Assembly (NCBI GenBank): GCA_021521415.1
Contig: JAIQDT010000192.1
Span: forward strand, 2,232,001-2,296,000
DNA: 64,000 bases
Origin: Bidens hawaiensis
Taxonomy: Eukaryota > Streptophyta > Magnoliopsida > Asterales > Asteraceae
Direction: 5' to 3'
The notes under the pieces are model-generated. The model was not told where the DNA came from and ran no database searches. It was given only the letters and a program-made list of their open reading frames with translations. Positions 55,652 to 64,000 of this stretch are shown here, one piece after another; within the stretch, counting starts at the first letter, position 1; the number at the start of each line of letters is the position of its first letter. Made by a program: the position numbers and the translations under genes.

Positions 55652-57130
55652 GTTATAATTGCCAAGAGTTCGGTAATTTTGCTAAAGAGTGTGATAAGAC
55701 GAAGAAGGAATATAATGGACCCTGTTCTCAAGACAGAAGCTCAGGAAAGAAGTTTACTGAGACAAAAAAAAAGCTTCTGGGGAAGATTCTTCAAAGGCTG
55801 CGGGTTCACAAGTTCTACTCACAGTTGAAGGGATTGATTGTAATCAACGATTGTTGGGCAAGGGCAATCAATCTAACCTTCCAATGTTTGAACAAGCTGA
55901 GAATTTTCAAGATGCTAGTTGAGACGGATTGACTTTTGAGAGAGAATTAGAGACAGAATCAGATTATGATGAATCTTGCAACATGCAACCAACTTCGTTT
56001 GCATGTATGGCTAAGATTGACGAGGTTAGTCATACTTCCAAATCTATTATGACTGAAAACTTAACAGCTGAAACCGTTAAATTATCTGAAATTGTTAAAT
56101 GTGATATTTGTGAGGAATCTAAGTCAAAATACGACTTGACTCAAACTCAAAATGAATCACTGATGAAAGAACTTGCTTCAGCGAAAGATAACAACAGACA
56201 ATCATTAGAGTCACAAAAGAAATCTAAGGATAAAATTAATGGACTGTCAGTTAGTAATAATGATCTGAAAGCAGAACTTTCAGTAAAATTGACAATCAAT
56301 GAAAAATAGTTCAAGGAAATTCTCAAACAAAGAACAAAAATAACTGAGCTTGAAAATGAAGTTTTGGAGTTGAAGAGCAAACTAGAAAAATTTAGAAATT
56401 CTTCATTTTTTTAATAGAATAATTGAAATATCTGGTAAACAAAAGGGTTCAAAAAATGGTTTAGGATTTGTTAAAGTTCCTCCACCATTTTATGATAACT
56501 ATTCACAAAATCCGTTTTCTAGAATGGAAGAAATTCATATCTCTGACAAATCTTCAAATGTTTCTTCATCTAAGAATAATGAATCAATCATTCAAAAGGA
56601 GAAACCTAAACAAAGTACAAAAGAAACAGTTAATGTTCAATCATCAACTCAACGACCTCAGATTCAAAGTAATAAAGTTTTTTTGATGAAATCATCATTG
56701 AGGACATAGTTGAACGCATTGTTATACACAAGGAACAGAACATTCCACGTTCTAATCACATGTTATATGACCCTCAAGAGTTTGAGAAGGCTGTGTGTGG
56801 TTCAATTGTATCTAAAACAAACAAATTACAATCGTCAAAAGCCGAACCCAAGAGCCAAAATTTTTAATGAGAATTTGATGCGTTTCGTCAATCTTACTCT
56901 TGTTAATGTAAACACATTATGTGTGTTTAAGTTAAAGGGTCTTAGCAAAGTTTACACTGAGAAAGACATTCTGCTTAATCTGATCAAACCTGAGTTGATT
57001 GAAAGTGTCTTTCAATATTGAAACGCCAAAATTAAATGATCTTGAACAAGCCTTTGCAAGATCTAAGTCATTAAACCAAGTTTAAAACAATCATTCAATA
57101 CTATTAAACCATTAATGTTTGTTAGTTCTA
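55652..57130 (+). pseudogene. Copia element C gag, C-part (decayed)
   Basis: Resumes element C after element E. The zinc knuckle is completed (NCQEFGNFAKEC), then an open stretch at 55929-56309 with SFACMAKIDEVSH, KCDICEESKSKYDLTQTQ and Lys/Asn-rich coiled-coil-like sequence (KINGLSVSNNDLKAEL). Further short frames (56468-57021) hold Ser/Asn/Gln-rich text like the gag middle of element E. Many stops are present. Confidence 0.75.
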
Positions 57131-58060
57131 CTGGAACCGACACCTTATAAAGTTTTTCAAACTGTTCAAACTTGGAGTTTTACAAACAGAAGAAGGCTGT
57201 AACGTTTAATGATGAAGATATTGTTATACTCCTAGTGTTTCTTGTCAACCTTCTATTGCACAAGTTTCTGACAAACCACAGTGTGCGCTCGTATATATGA
57301 GAGCATGCTTCTTATGTAGCTAACGAGGGCATGTTGTAAGAAACTGTAGAACGAGGAAAGTGCTAAATATTCATCCTTTTATCAAGGAACAATCCAAACC
57401 AGTTCTTGTGGTTAAAGAAATTCTCAAGAGACCCATGTCTTATGTTGATGAGACTCAGATCATGTTTCGAAACGTGAATCACGCAAGGTGGTTCATGTTA
57501 ATGAAACTTCTGTTAATTTTTGAATGAGGTGGTGAACACTGCCTACTACACGCTTAGTCGTGTTCTGACAGTTAAGAAGCTACAAAGACAAGTTACGAGC
57601 TTCTGAACAATCGCAAGCCTAATTTAAAGTGTCTTGAACCTTTCGGGTGTCCATGCACAATATGAAACAGGATGTAGGAAAGTTTGAGGAGAAGGCTTTT
57701 AAAGATTATTTCGTAGGTTATGCATCAACTAAGAAACATGTTTTCAACTTCTCTTCGGGTTGTGTTGAGGAATGGTACCATATTGACTGCCAGAGTTACA
57801 CAACACCTCCTGCCGGCAAGGTTCCTGATTGGATGTTTGACTATGAGAGTTTGTTTAATTCATGTACTCCCATAGTTGATCTCCCTAATGAAGACTTGGT
57901 GCGTGCGTATTTGGAAGATCAAATGTATTCCACACCAAGGTCCTTTACTTCTAATTATGATGATGTACCACAAGATGATCATCCTGATACTTCTGATGTT
58001 ATTTTATGGTCTCCACCAAGCCACGAGAGCTTGGTACGACACACTTGCTGACAATCTTTC
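57131..58060 (+). pseudogene. Copia element C second knuckle and integrase end
   Basis: A degraded second knuckle (about 57310-57350, RGHVVRNCRTRK) is followed directly by the integrase end (LTVKKLQR, then LKCLEPFG), so protease and most of integrase are deleted. The frame at 57647-58051 (134 codons: EEKAFKDYFVGYASTKKHVF, then GKVPDWMFDYESLFNSC) matches the integrase-RT linker seen in element E ([13 protein letters not shown]). Confidence 0.75.
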
Positions 58061-59056
58061 AGATAGTGGCTTCAAATGAGGGATTGTGGATTGTACCCTC
58101 TTCTACAAGACTGTCGGAGATGATTTGCTCATCGTCCAGATATATTTAGATGGCAACATATTTGTTTCTACAGACAAAATCCGAGATGAGCTCGATGGGG
58201 GAGATGAATTTTTAGGGTTGCAGGTTTATCAATATGACGTTGGATTTTTCATTCATCAGACGAAATATGTGAATGATGTCTTGAGCCGATTCAAAATAAC
58301 TGCCTGAAAAGTCCCTTCAACTCCTCTTCCCATAGGTCACAATTTGTCACCGGGCGAATTGGATGATACTGTTTATCCGACTTTGTACCAAGCTATGATA
58401 GGTTCTTTAATGTAGATTACTCCTTTCGTCCTGATATCATGTTTGATTTTTATGTTCTAGGTACCAATCGAGTCCCCCAGTGACTCATCTGGTGGCAGTG
58501 ACTCATCTGGTGGCGGTTAAACGTATATTTCACTATCTGAGTGGTAATCCTGACACCGGGTTTTGGTATCCTAAGGATGATAGCTTTGATATCACCGTGT
58601 TTTCCAATTTGGACAATGGAGGATGCAAGATCAACTTCAAGTCAACTACAGCGGGTTGTCAAATTCTAGGAAGCCGACTTGTTTCTTAGCATCGTAAGAA
58701 GCAGACAACGGTCTCCACTTCAACCACAGAAGCTGAATACGTGGCAGCCTCAAGTTGTTATTCACAGATTCTTTGGATCCAGCAACACTTGCGGGATTAA
58801 AGGTTTGAAGTTTCTTACTACTCCCATTTATATTGATAACTCAGCTGCTATCTGTATTACGAAGAACCCCGTGCACCACTCTAAGACGAAGCATATTGAT
58901 ATTAGATATCATTTCATTCATGATTGCTTTGAAAAGAAATTAATAGATATAGAGAAGGTGCACACAGATTTTCAAAAAGTTGATCTGTTTACCAAAGCTT
59001 TTGATAAAGCACGCTTTAACTTTTTTGCTTGGTTTAGGATTGAAAACTCTTGCTGA
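58010..59056 (+). pseudogene. Copia element C RT end and RNase H (broken)
   Basis: Starts inside RT at LHQATRAWYDTLADNL, so the first part of RT is deleted. The active-site tetrad reads YLDG in place of YVDD (about 58141-58152). The next parts are EFLGLQVYQYDVGFFIHQTK and an RNase H section in shifting frames (TDSD equivalent SNLDNGGC; STTEAEYVAAS; IYIDNSAAICITKNPVHHSK; VDLFTKAFDKARF). An 18-base tandem repeat (GTGACTCATCTGGTGGC) at 58476-58512 marks one indel. The element's 3' LTR was not found. Confidence 0.8.
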
Positions 59057-59315
59057 TATCCTTAAGCTCGGATAATAAATATTTATTTGTACAGTTTTAT
59101 TTTATTTTGGTTATTTTAATATTTTGGTTTTTGGGAGAGAAAAAGGGAAAAATACATAAATATTGTGCTTTTTGTTTGTATTGATAAAAACCAAAAACAT
59201 TCAAATATTTCAAAATATACAAAAACATTAAAAATTGCTCCTCAAAAATGAGTTTTGAAGCGAAAAAGAGAAGATGATAGTACATTGATTATCTAGTCCT
59301 AAATCCAATAAGAAA
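59057..59315 (+). other. Element C sequence downstream of pol
   Basis: AT-rich, non-coding. It presumably belongs to element C's spacer beyond pol. It ends at the AGAAA duplication (59311-59315) of the next insertion. Confidence 0.5.
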
Positions 59316-59743
59316 TGTAAGGCCTCAATCACGGTGCCCTACATTGGACGTTGGATTTACTCATAAACACAGTTCTAAATATCAGAGTTAATTAAAACTT
59401 TTTGCGTAATATAAAACTTCAACCATATATTACATAATCACTCAAATATTTCCATAATAAACAAAGTTTGTCTTTAAACATAATATAAAAGTCATATTAA
59501 AACATCACAACATTCTTCTAAAGAGGTCAGCCTCTTCAGTCCATGCTAAAAGTCAGCTACGCTGAGTGAGTTCTAGCTAATCAGGTAACATACTTTACAT
59601 TCACATATACGTGCCCGAAGGTACGTATTACATACTTAACATGTTTATCATTCTTCCATATATATATATATATATATTCATAACTATCCATTACATTTAT
59701 AACTATCCATACATTATAAAGAGCAGTTTTCCCTACATACCTT

Positions 59744-59875
59744 GGATATTATTAGGGTCAGGTGCCCTTCATCCTCGGATATTATTGGGGTCCGCTGCCC
59801 TCCATGTTAGGATATTATAAGGGTCTGGTGCCCTCCATCCTCGGATATTATTAGGGTCGGGTGCCCTTCCTTAGA
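59744..59875. repeat. Four 33-bp tandem units
   Basis: GGATATTAT starts units at 59744, 59777, 59810 and 59843. Each reads GGATATTATTAGGGTC followed by a GGTGCCCTCCATCCTC-like half. They lie inside the solo LTR. Confidence 0.92.
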
Positions 59876-60339
59876 TGCAGCCATACCATTATACATTCAT
59901 TTCATTACTTTCATATTTATGTAATTTCATACAAACTCTTAACATTTCCTAAATAATTCTTAGATCATTCGTACCACATTCATATACCGTTCTAACATCA
60001 TTCAAAACACATTCACATATCATACACTTACCACGTAAGATAAGTGTATTAACTAATCACATCGAGTATGCACACAGCCCCGAAAACATATCAAGAAAAT
60101 GGGGCTAGAAACTCACATGTGTTATGCTCCTTGCTAAGTTTACAGTAATACCCCTCCTTAGCTGTGCACGGCTAATTAGTGTAACAATTATAGTATCAAT
60201 AACTACTTCTTACTATATCATACTTCTAAGTTATTGTAACCCCTAGCTACGGGGTCAGGAGGCAACGCCCTTGGCAGCGGGGTCTAGGGGCAGCAGCCCC
60301 TAGCAAGGTCCAAGGAGCAGAGCCCATGGCTGGGGTCGA

Positions 60340-60735
60340 GCATCATTCGTTATGACAAATGGTTCCTGGTTAAGCATCATTCGCTATCTCATTCTTTATG
60401 ACGAATGGTTCCATTCGTTAAAACGAATGGTTTGATTCATGCCTTATCGAGACGAACGAATGAATAACGAATGAGTAAGATCATTCGTTACTTTTCTGAG
60501 ACGAATGAGAGGCTCATTCGTTACAAGAGCACATGAGTGTATCTTATAACGAATGGTTTGATTCGTTGTCTCATCATGACGAATGAATAGATAACGAATG
60601 AGTAAGATCATTCGTGACTTCTGTGAGACGAATGAGAAGTTCATTCGTTATGGGAGTGCACGAATGTATCTTATCCGTTATGGTGGATTTAATGAATGAC
60701 TAGCCATTCGCTTATCATGACGAATAAGCATCTTC
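60340..60735. repeat. CATTCGT/ACGAATG word array in solo LTR
   Basis: About 16 exact CATTCGT or ACGAATG words in 400 bases on both strands. The array contains a tandem duplication with a 126-bp period (60422-60547 and 60548-60673). The minus-strand frame at 60444-60644 is a read-through of the words. Confidence 0.9.
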
Positions 60736-60932
60736 AATGATCCAACTTTGACTCCAGCTGTCAAAGTCAAAATTGATAAGAACATAAATGGTCAACATGC
60801 ACCATGTTTTACAATTAACCCTTAAATCACGATGAAACAACACAAAACTTGCATCAATTGAATCGCAAACACATCGCCTACTAACCCCAATCAACCAAAC
60901 ACCTAACATTTCGTTTTAGTGGTGCATTCGAT

Positions 60933-60934
<2 letters not shown>

Positions 60935-61001
<67 letters not shown>
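60935..61001. repeat. (AT)33 microsatellite
   Basis: About 66 uninterrupted bases of alternating A and T, the longest simple repeat in the window. Confidence 0.97.
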
Positions 61002-61004
<3 letters not shown>

Positions 61005-61556
61005 GGTTCTTTGTTTAATTAATTAACCTATCAAATGTTAACGAATTTCAACGAGAATCATCACGTTTGATTAGTCTTTAACTAAAGGATCTCAATCAAT
61101 CAAAAGGAATTGATTTTAAGGGTTTCTTTTTGGTATGAACGAGCCGAGCATAAACAAACTAGCCTTTAGTTATAAAACGTACCTTAGACGAATCAGTTTT
61201 ACGAACACAATCTAGTCTTGGTGTATCTCTTGCTTGTCAAGATGCTCTAACACCCACGAGCTCGGGTCTTTTCCTTCAGATCTTGGTTCGATATAAAGAA
61301 GGGTGTTTGTGTGTGTCTTTGAGAGTGTATGGAGGCTAGAGGATAAGAATTAGGGTTTTAGGGTTTTAGGGAGGATTAAGGGGTTTATGTACCTTTAATC
61401 CCATGGACCTATGGCCCATCACCATCTCTTATTTCATATTTAGATGTCCAAGCGCACACTCTAATATTATATTTTTCTAAACTAAATACTAATACACCCT
61501 TAAGTAAATGAAATTTCTTTTATTTATTATTATTAAAAGTAGAATGTTACAAGAAA

Positions 61557-62180
61557 TAAGCTTAAAAGACGGTGTGCTTAATTGTATTGGTGCATTAGTA
61601 GGTCTTAAACAAACCATTAAAGTAAAGTATGTGATATAAACATAAGAATTACCAACGTGAAAGAGGTGTTAGCTTCTTCCCAAAGTCTCGGTAATGAAGA
61701 CAGAAATGTAATAGCCTGTCATACTCAAGCCTTATGTCTGTTTGATCGCAAAAAATTAAAAGTTCTAAATAAAATGAATCTAGTTTATGGTTAACACTCC
61801 AAAAGCAAAAGTTCTAAATAAAATGCATCTAGTTTGATCACCAAAAACAAAAGTTCTAAATAACATGTTGTTTGGATTTCACGAAGCCATGGTATTGCTC
61901 TCAATCTCAATCCCACACTTTCATCGACACATGTGAGTATAACTTAAGGTTTATTTTTGTGTTCTTGAGCCTAATTAGTTAAATAGTTTCAAAAAATACC
62001 TATTAATTATGCTCGAGCAGGCCAGCAGATGCAACCATAGTTTATGCGTCCACTGCAATTGAGCTGAATTGTAACGAGGTATTGTTCAGCGTAAGCAAAA
62101 TTTGATATTTTTTATGATTCTTTATCATTTCGCTTTATCATATGATGTCAAAAATTGTTTGATGTTATGATGAACTATTA
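61557..62180 (+). other. Spacer with AAAAGTTCTAAATAA repeats
   Basis: Non-coding. Between about 61756 and 61870 the phrase AAAAGTTCTAAATAA(A)ATG, with ATCTAGTTT after it, recurs three times at 50-65-bp intervals. No element ends were found. The region around 62010-62090 has weak exon-like character (ADATIVYASTAIELN) but was not identified. Confidence 0.45.
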
Positions 62181-62181
62181 A

Positions 62182-62511
62182 GTTGGTTGGTAAGCTACAA
62201 GATGGTACTATGCTCAGCAAACAAAAGGCGATAATGATGATTCTGAGACTTTGGAACTCAAGACAATTGAAGCCATGAAGGTATGTATATACATCATCTA
62301 AAGCTTGTTTTTTATTATGTTTTATGTCATGTAACCTATCTTATATAACATACAAATTTGTATTGGCATAAACATAGCAGTAAGTGAAGTAGCTCTTGTG
62401 ACAATTGCACCTGAATACACCTTCGGTTCTTCCGATTTTGAGCAAGATTTAGTAGTGGCCCCACCTAATTCCACCGTTACATATGCAGTTGACCTATTTC
62501 CACTTGTGAAA
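62182..62511 (+). pseudogene. FKBP-type peptidyl-prolyl isomerase fragment
   Basis: Two exon-like pieces. The first (62182-62280) reads LVGKLQDGTMLSKQK, then shifts frame (DNDDSETLELKT) and ends at a GTATGT donor. The second (62381-62511) follows a TAGCAG acceptor and reads SEVALVTIAPEYTFGSS, DFEQDLVVAPPNSTV and TYAVDLFPLVK, before a GTAAGT donor. APEYTFG and PPNSTVTYAVDL are hallmark FKBP-domain blocks, close in style to the multi-domain plant ROF1/FKBP62 proteins. The usual DGLD-containing stretch between the two pieces is missing. FKBPs catalyse proline isomerisation; this fragment cannot. Confidence 0.75.
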
Positions 62512-62533
62512 GTAAGTCATAGGTATTTGCTGT

Positions 62534-62660
62534 AAACGAGTCACGCCGAGCCAGGTTGGGATTGGGCTTGGCTTGCTTATTTTAACGAGCTGAAATATTA
62601 AGCTGGAGGTTGGTTTATAAAAAGCTCGAGCTTAAATGCTAAGCTGACTCGTTTATTTTT
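62534..62660. mobile_element. Degenerate hAT-like MITE between the gene fragments
   Basis: TAAACGAGTC at 62534 is mirrored by GACTCGTTTA ending near 62656, enclosing GAGCC/GCTCG words typical of a common plant hAT MITE family. No 8-bp duplication is visible. Confidence 0.45.
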
Positions 62661-62870
62661 AAAAAAATAAATTTTGCACACATTGATATGTATGAAAAGA
62701 AAAGTTAGGAAGCACTTTCACATTAGCGCCTTATGTTACAGTTGTTGTTTGAATCTAATTTCAAAATTTAATATTGATAACCTTTGGCTAATATTTATCA
62801 CAGTTTTGCTGGCAATATGCATGATTTGAAACGACAGGGGAAATAGAAGGAAGTGTCATCGGAGACGGCG

Positions 62871-63772
62871 ATGGCCATCCCCGAAGATGACGCCGCCGAT
62901 GAGGAGAGGGCTTTGGATAAGACGTTCGGGTACCTGAAGAATTTCGGGTCGAAATACGAGCTCGGTGGGACGAGTGCATTTTGGTCATACTTGTTGGGCC
63001 AAATGTAAAAAGGGTTTTTTAAAAAATCAAGCAGTTGCTGTCAATATTATTTCAAAATCAAAGGTTTCTTGATTTATAATAATATCAATATTCGAATTTT
63101 GAATCTTTTTGTAAATTGATCCAATTTTGGTATGTAAATTGTTCATGTAGATGACAACTTCTTTATCGATTGAAAATGTGCACCGAAAGGTTAAGTTGTT
63201 AAAGAGTTTATCAGGTCAGCAACACATGGTTCAGTTTCATGATGCTTTTGAAAATGATCAGAATGTATACGGTTATGGTGTGAGTATTATTTATTTGCTA
63301 TTATATAAATAATATTAATAGCTTAGTTTAGTTGGTTATGATATTGATATAAACAAATTTGTGGTATTTGACATATTGTGTGAAAAGGGAGAGCTTCTTG
63401 ACCGTATTCAAGCAAGGTGATAATATTAACGATTTATGAAATATACCATACTTTTTATCTTGTGGTTCGTTTGTTTGTTTTCTGAATTATAGTGATTTTT
63501 GTTTTTCCAGAGGTGGAAGATATACAGAAAATGATGTGAAATCCATTGTTGTTCAAATTTTGAGTTTGGCTTTTTTTTTCTCATCTTCAGGGTGTTGTGC
63601 ACCACGATTTAAAACCCGAGGTGTGTATAGTTTCCTGATTGTTTTCGGTTTGATGATAGCAGATGCTAATCGGATGGCATTATTTTTGGGCAGAACTTTC
63701 TTTTTAGCATGCTAAAAGAAGATTCGCCGTTGAAGGTTGTAGATTTTGGTTTATCTTATTTTACAAGACCAG
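62871..63772 (+). pseudogene. CDPK-related kinase (CRK) pseudogene, exons 1-5
   Basis: The order and splice sites match the N-lobe to DFG region of plant CRKs. Exon 1 (62871-63063): [30 protein letters not shown], then a shift to [17 protein letters not shown] and [11 protein letters not shown]. Exon 2 (63151-63277): [20 protein letters not shown]. Exon 3 (to 63416, acceptor lost): ILCEKGELLDRIQAR. Exon 4 (63511-63620): GGRYTENDVKSIVVQILS, a shift in a T run, then GVVHHDLKPE. Exon 5 (63694-63772): NFLFSMLKEDSPLKVVDFGL. Kinase-breaking changes: the ATP-binding Lys is Asn (VAVN), one glycine-loop Gly is Val, and HRD is HHD. Introns are kept, so it is not a processed copy. It may continue past the window; the intron after exon 5 holds CGGTTTT-rich sequence. 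Confidence 0.85.
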
Positions 63773-64000
63773 GCAAGTTTCTAAATCTTGTTTACATTAT
63801 TTCTAAATAGAAGTTTCTAAATCTTGCTGGCAAAATGACAAAACTGAACTGTAATGAAAACCCAAAACCAAACTGTTACAAAAATCCACAAACTGAAGTT
63901 TCAGTTTTTGGTTCGGTTTTTTCCTAAAACTGACCCAAAGCGAATTGTTTGATAATAATTTTTAAAATTTTTTATTGTATTTATTTTCTTTTATATAAAT

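Larger units (their letters stand above)
59316..61551. mobile_element. 2.2-kb solo LTR, TSD AGAAA
   Basis: A block bounded by AGAAA (59311-59315 and 61552-61556), starting TGTAAGGCCTCAATC and ending AGAATGTTACA. No primer site, polypurine tract or coding frame lies inside, so it is interpreted as a solo LTR. It contains a 4x33-bp tandem repeat, a GC-rich CCCCTAG patch (about 60240-60335), a dense CATTCGT word array, a 126-bp duplication and a long AT microsatellite. Confidence 0.8.

Noticed and set aside
60444..60644. 66-codon minus-strand frame
   Set aside because: A read-through of the CATTCGT word array with an internal duplication.
61557..62180. 3' LTR of copia element C
   Set aside because: No match to the 5' LTR start TGTTAGTGCATTG or its body was found here or elsewhere in the window.

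Overview
This is non-coding-rich nuclear DNA from a flowering plant, dominated by transposable elements. Evidence: Ty1/copia and Ty3/gypsy LTR retrotransposons of plant lineages (Tork-like, SIRE/Maximus-like with a downstream env-like ORF, Athila-like), a Cassandra TRIM with 5S rRNA homology in its LTRs, hAT and PIF/Harbinger MITEs, a Helitron-type 3' end, and intron-bearing plant gene fragments (FKBP isomerase, CDPK-related kinase). The overall look recalls large-genome asterids, perhaps Asteraceae, but that is inference. No intact host gene and no rRNA or tRNA gene was found. Every long reading frame belongs to a retrotransposon, and most are broken.

Layout. 1-5.6 kb: decayed Ty1/copia element A (+), with a duplicated gag zinc knuckle and a dead reverse transcriptase, joined head-to-head to a Ty3/gypsy fragment (-, 5.6-8.26 kb) that keeps gag, PR, the start of RT, a PBS and one LTR. 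8.4-10.1 kb: a decayed minus-strand plant gene. 10.1-15.9 kb: inverted-repeat elements, including a hAT-type MITE (11954-12287, 8-bp TSD) inside one copy of a direct duplication and a Harbinger/Tourist-type MITE (15410-15837, TTA TSD). 16.15-22.0 kb: copia element B (+), split by a 2.7-kb solo LTR (16956-19671, TSD AAGAG) and by a complete Cassandra TRIM (20021-20684, minus orientation). 22-28.97 kb: LTR debris, a Helitron 3' terminus at 25743, two exons of an unidentified gene (-, 26558-26940) and a TTCGAA-rich MITE.

28.98-40.49 kb: an Athila-type element (-) with its 3' LTR at 28975-30582 and protease/gag remnants at 39.28-40.49 kb. It is split by a 6.4-kb two-LTR element (31030-37473) with PBS and PPT but no coding capacity. 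40.49-59.06 kb: SIRE-like copia element C (+), inserted in the Athila gag and itself split in its gag zinc knuckle by a young 12.3-kb SIRE-like element E (-, 43309-55651). E has 402-bp LTRs with six differences, GTTAT TSDs, gag, pol and a long env-like frame. 59316-61551: another solo LTR (TSD AGAAA) with a 33-repeat AT microsatellite. 61.6-64 kb: FKBP fragment followed by a CRK-type kinase pseudogene that runs to the window edge.

How it fits together. The window is a stack of insertions whose order can be read from nesting: Athila, then the non-coding two-LTR element and element C, then element E and the solo LTR. The most unusual signal is that several elements carry their own short word, copied many times on both strands, in LTR, leader or spacer DNA: GTTCTCGG next to element A, AACTTCGC in E, and CATTCGT in C and also in the apparently unrelated solo LTR at 59.3-61.6 kb.
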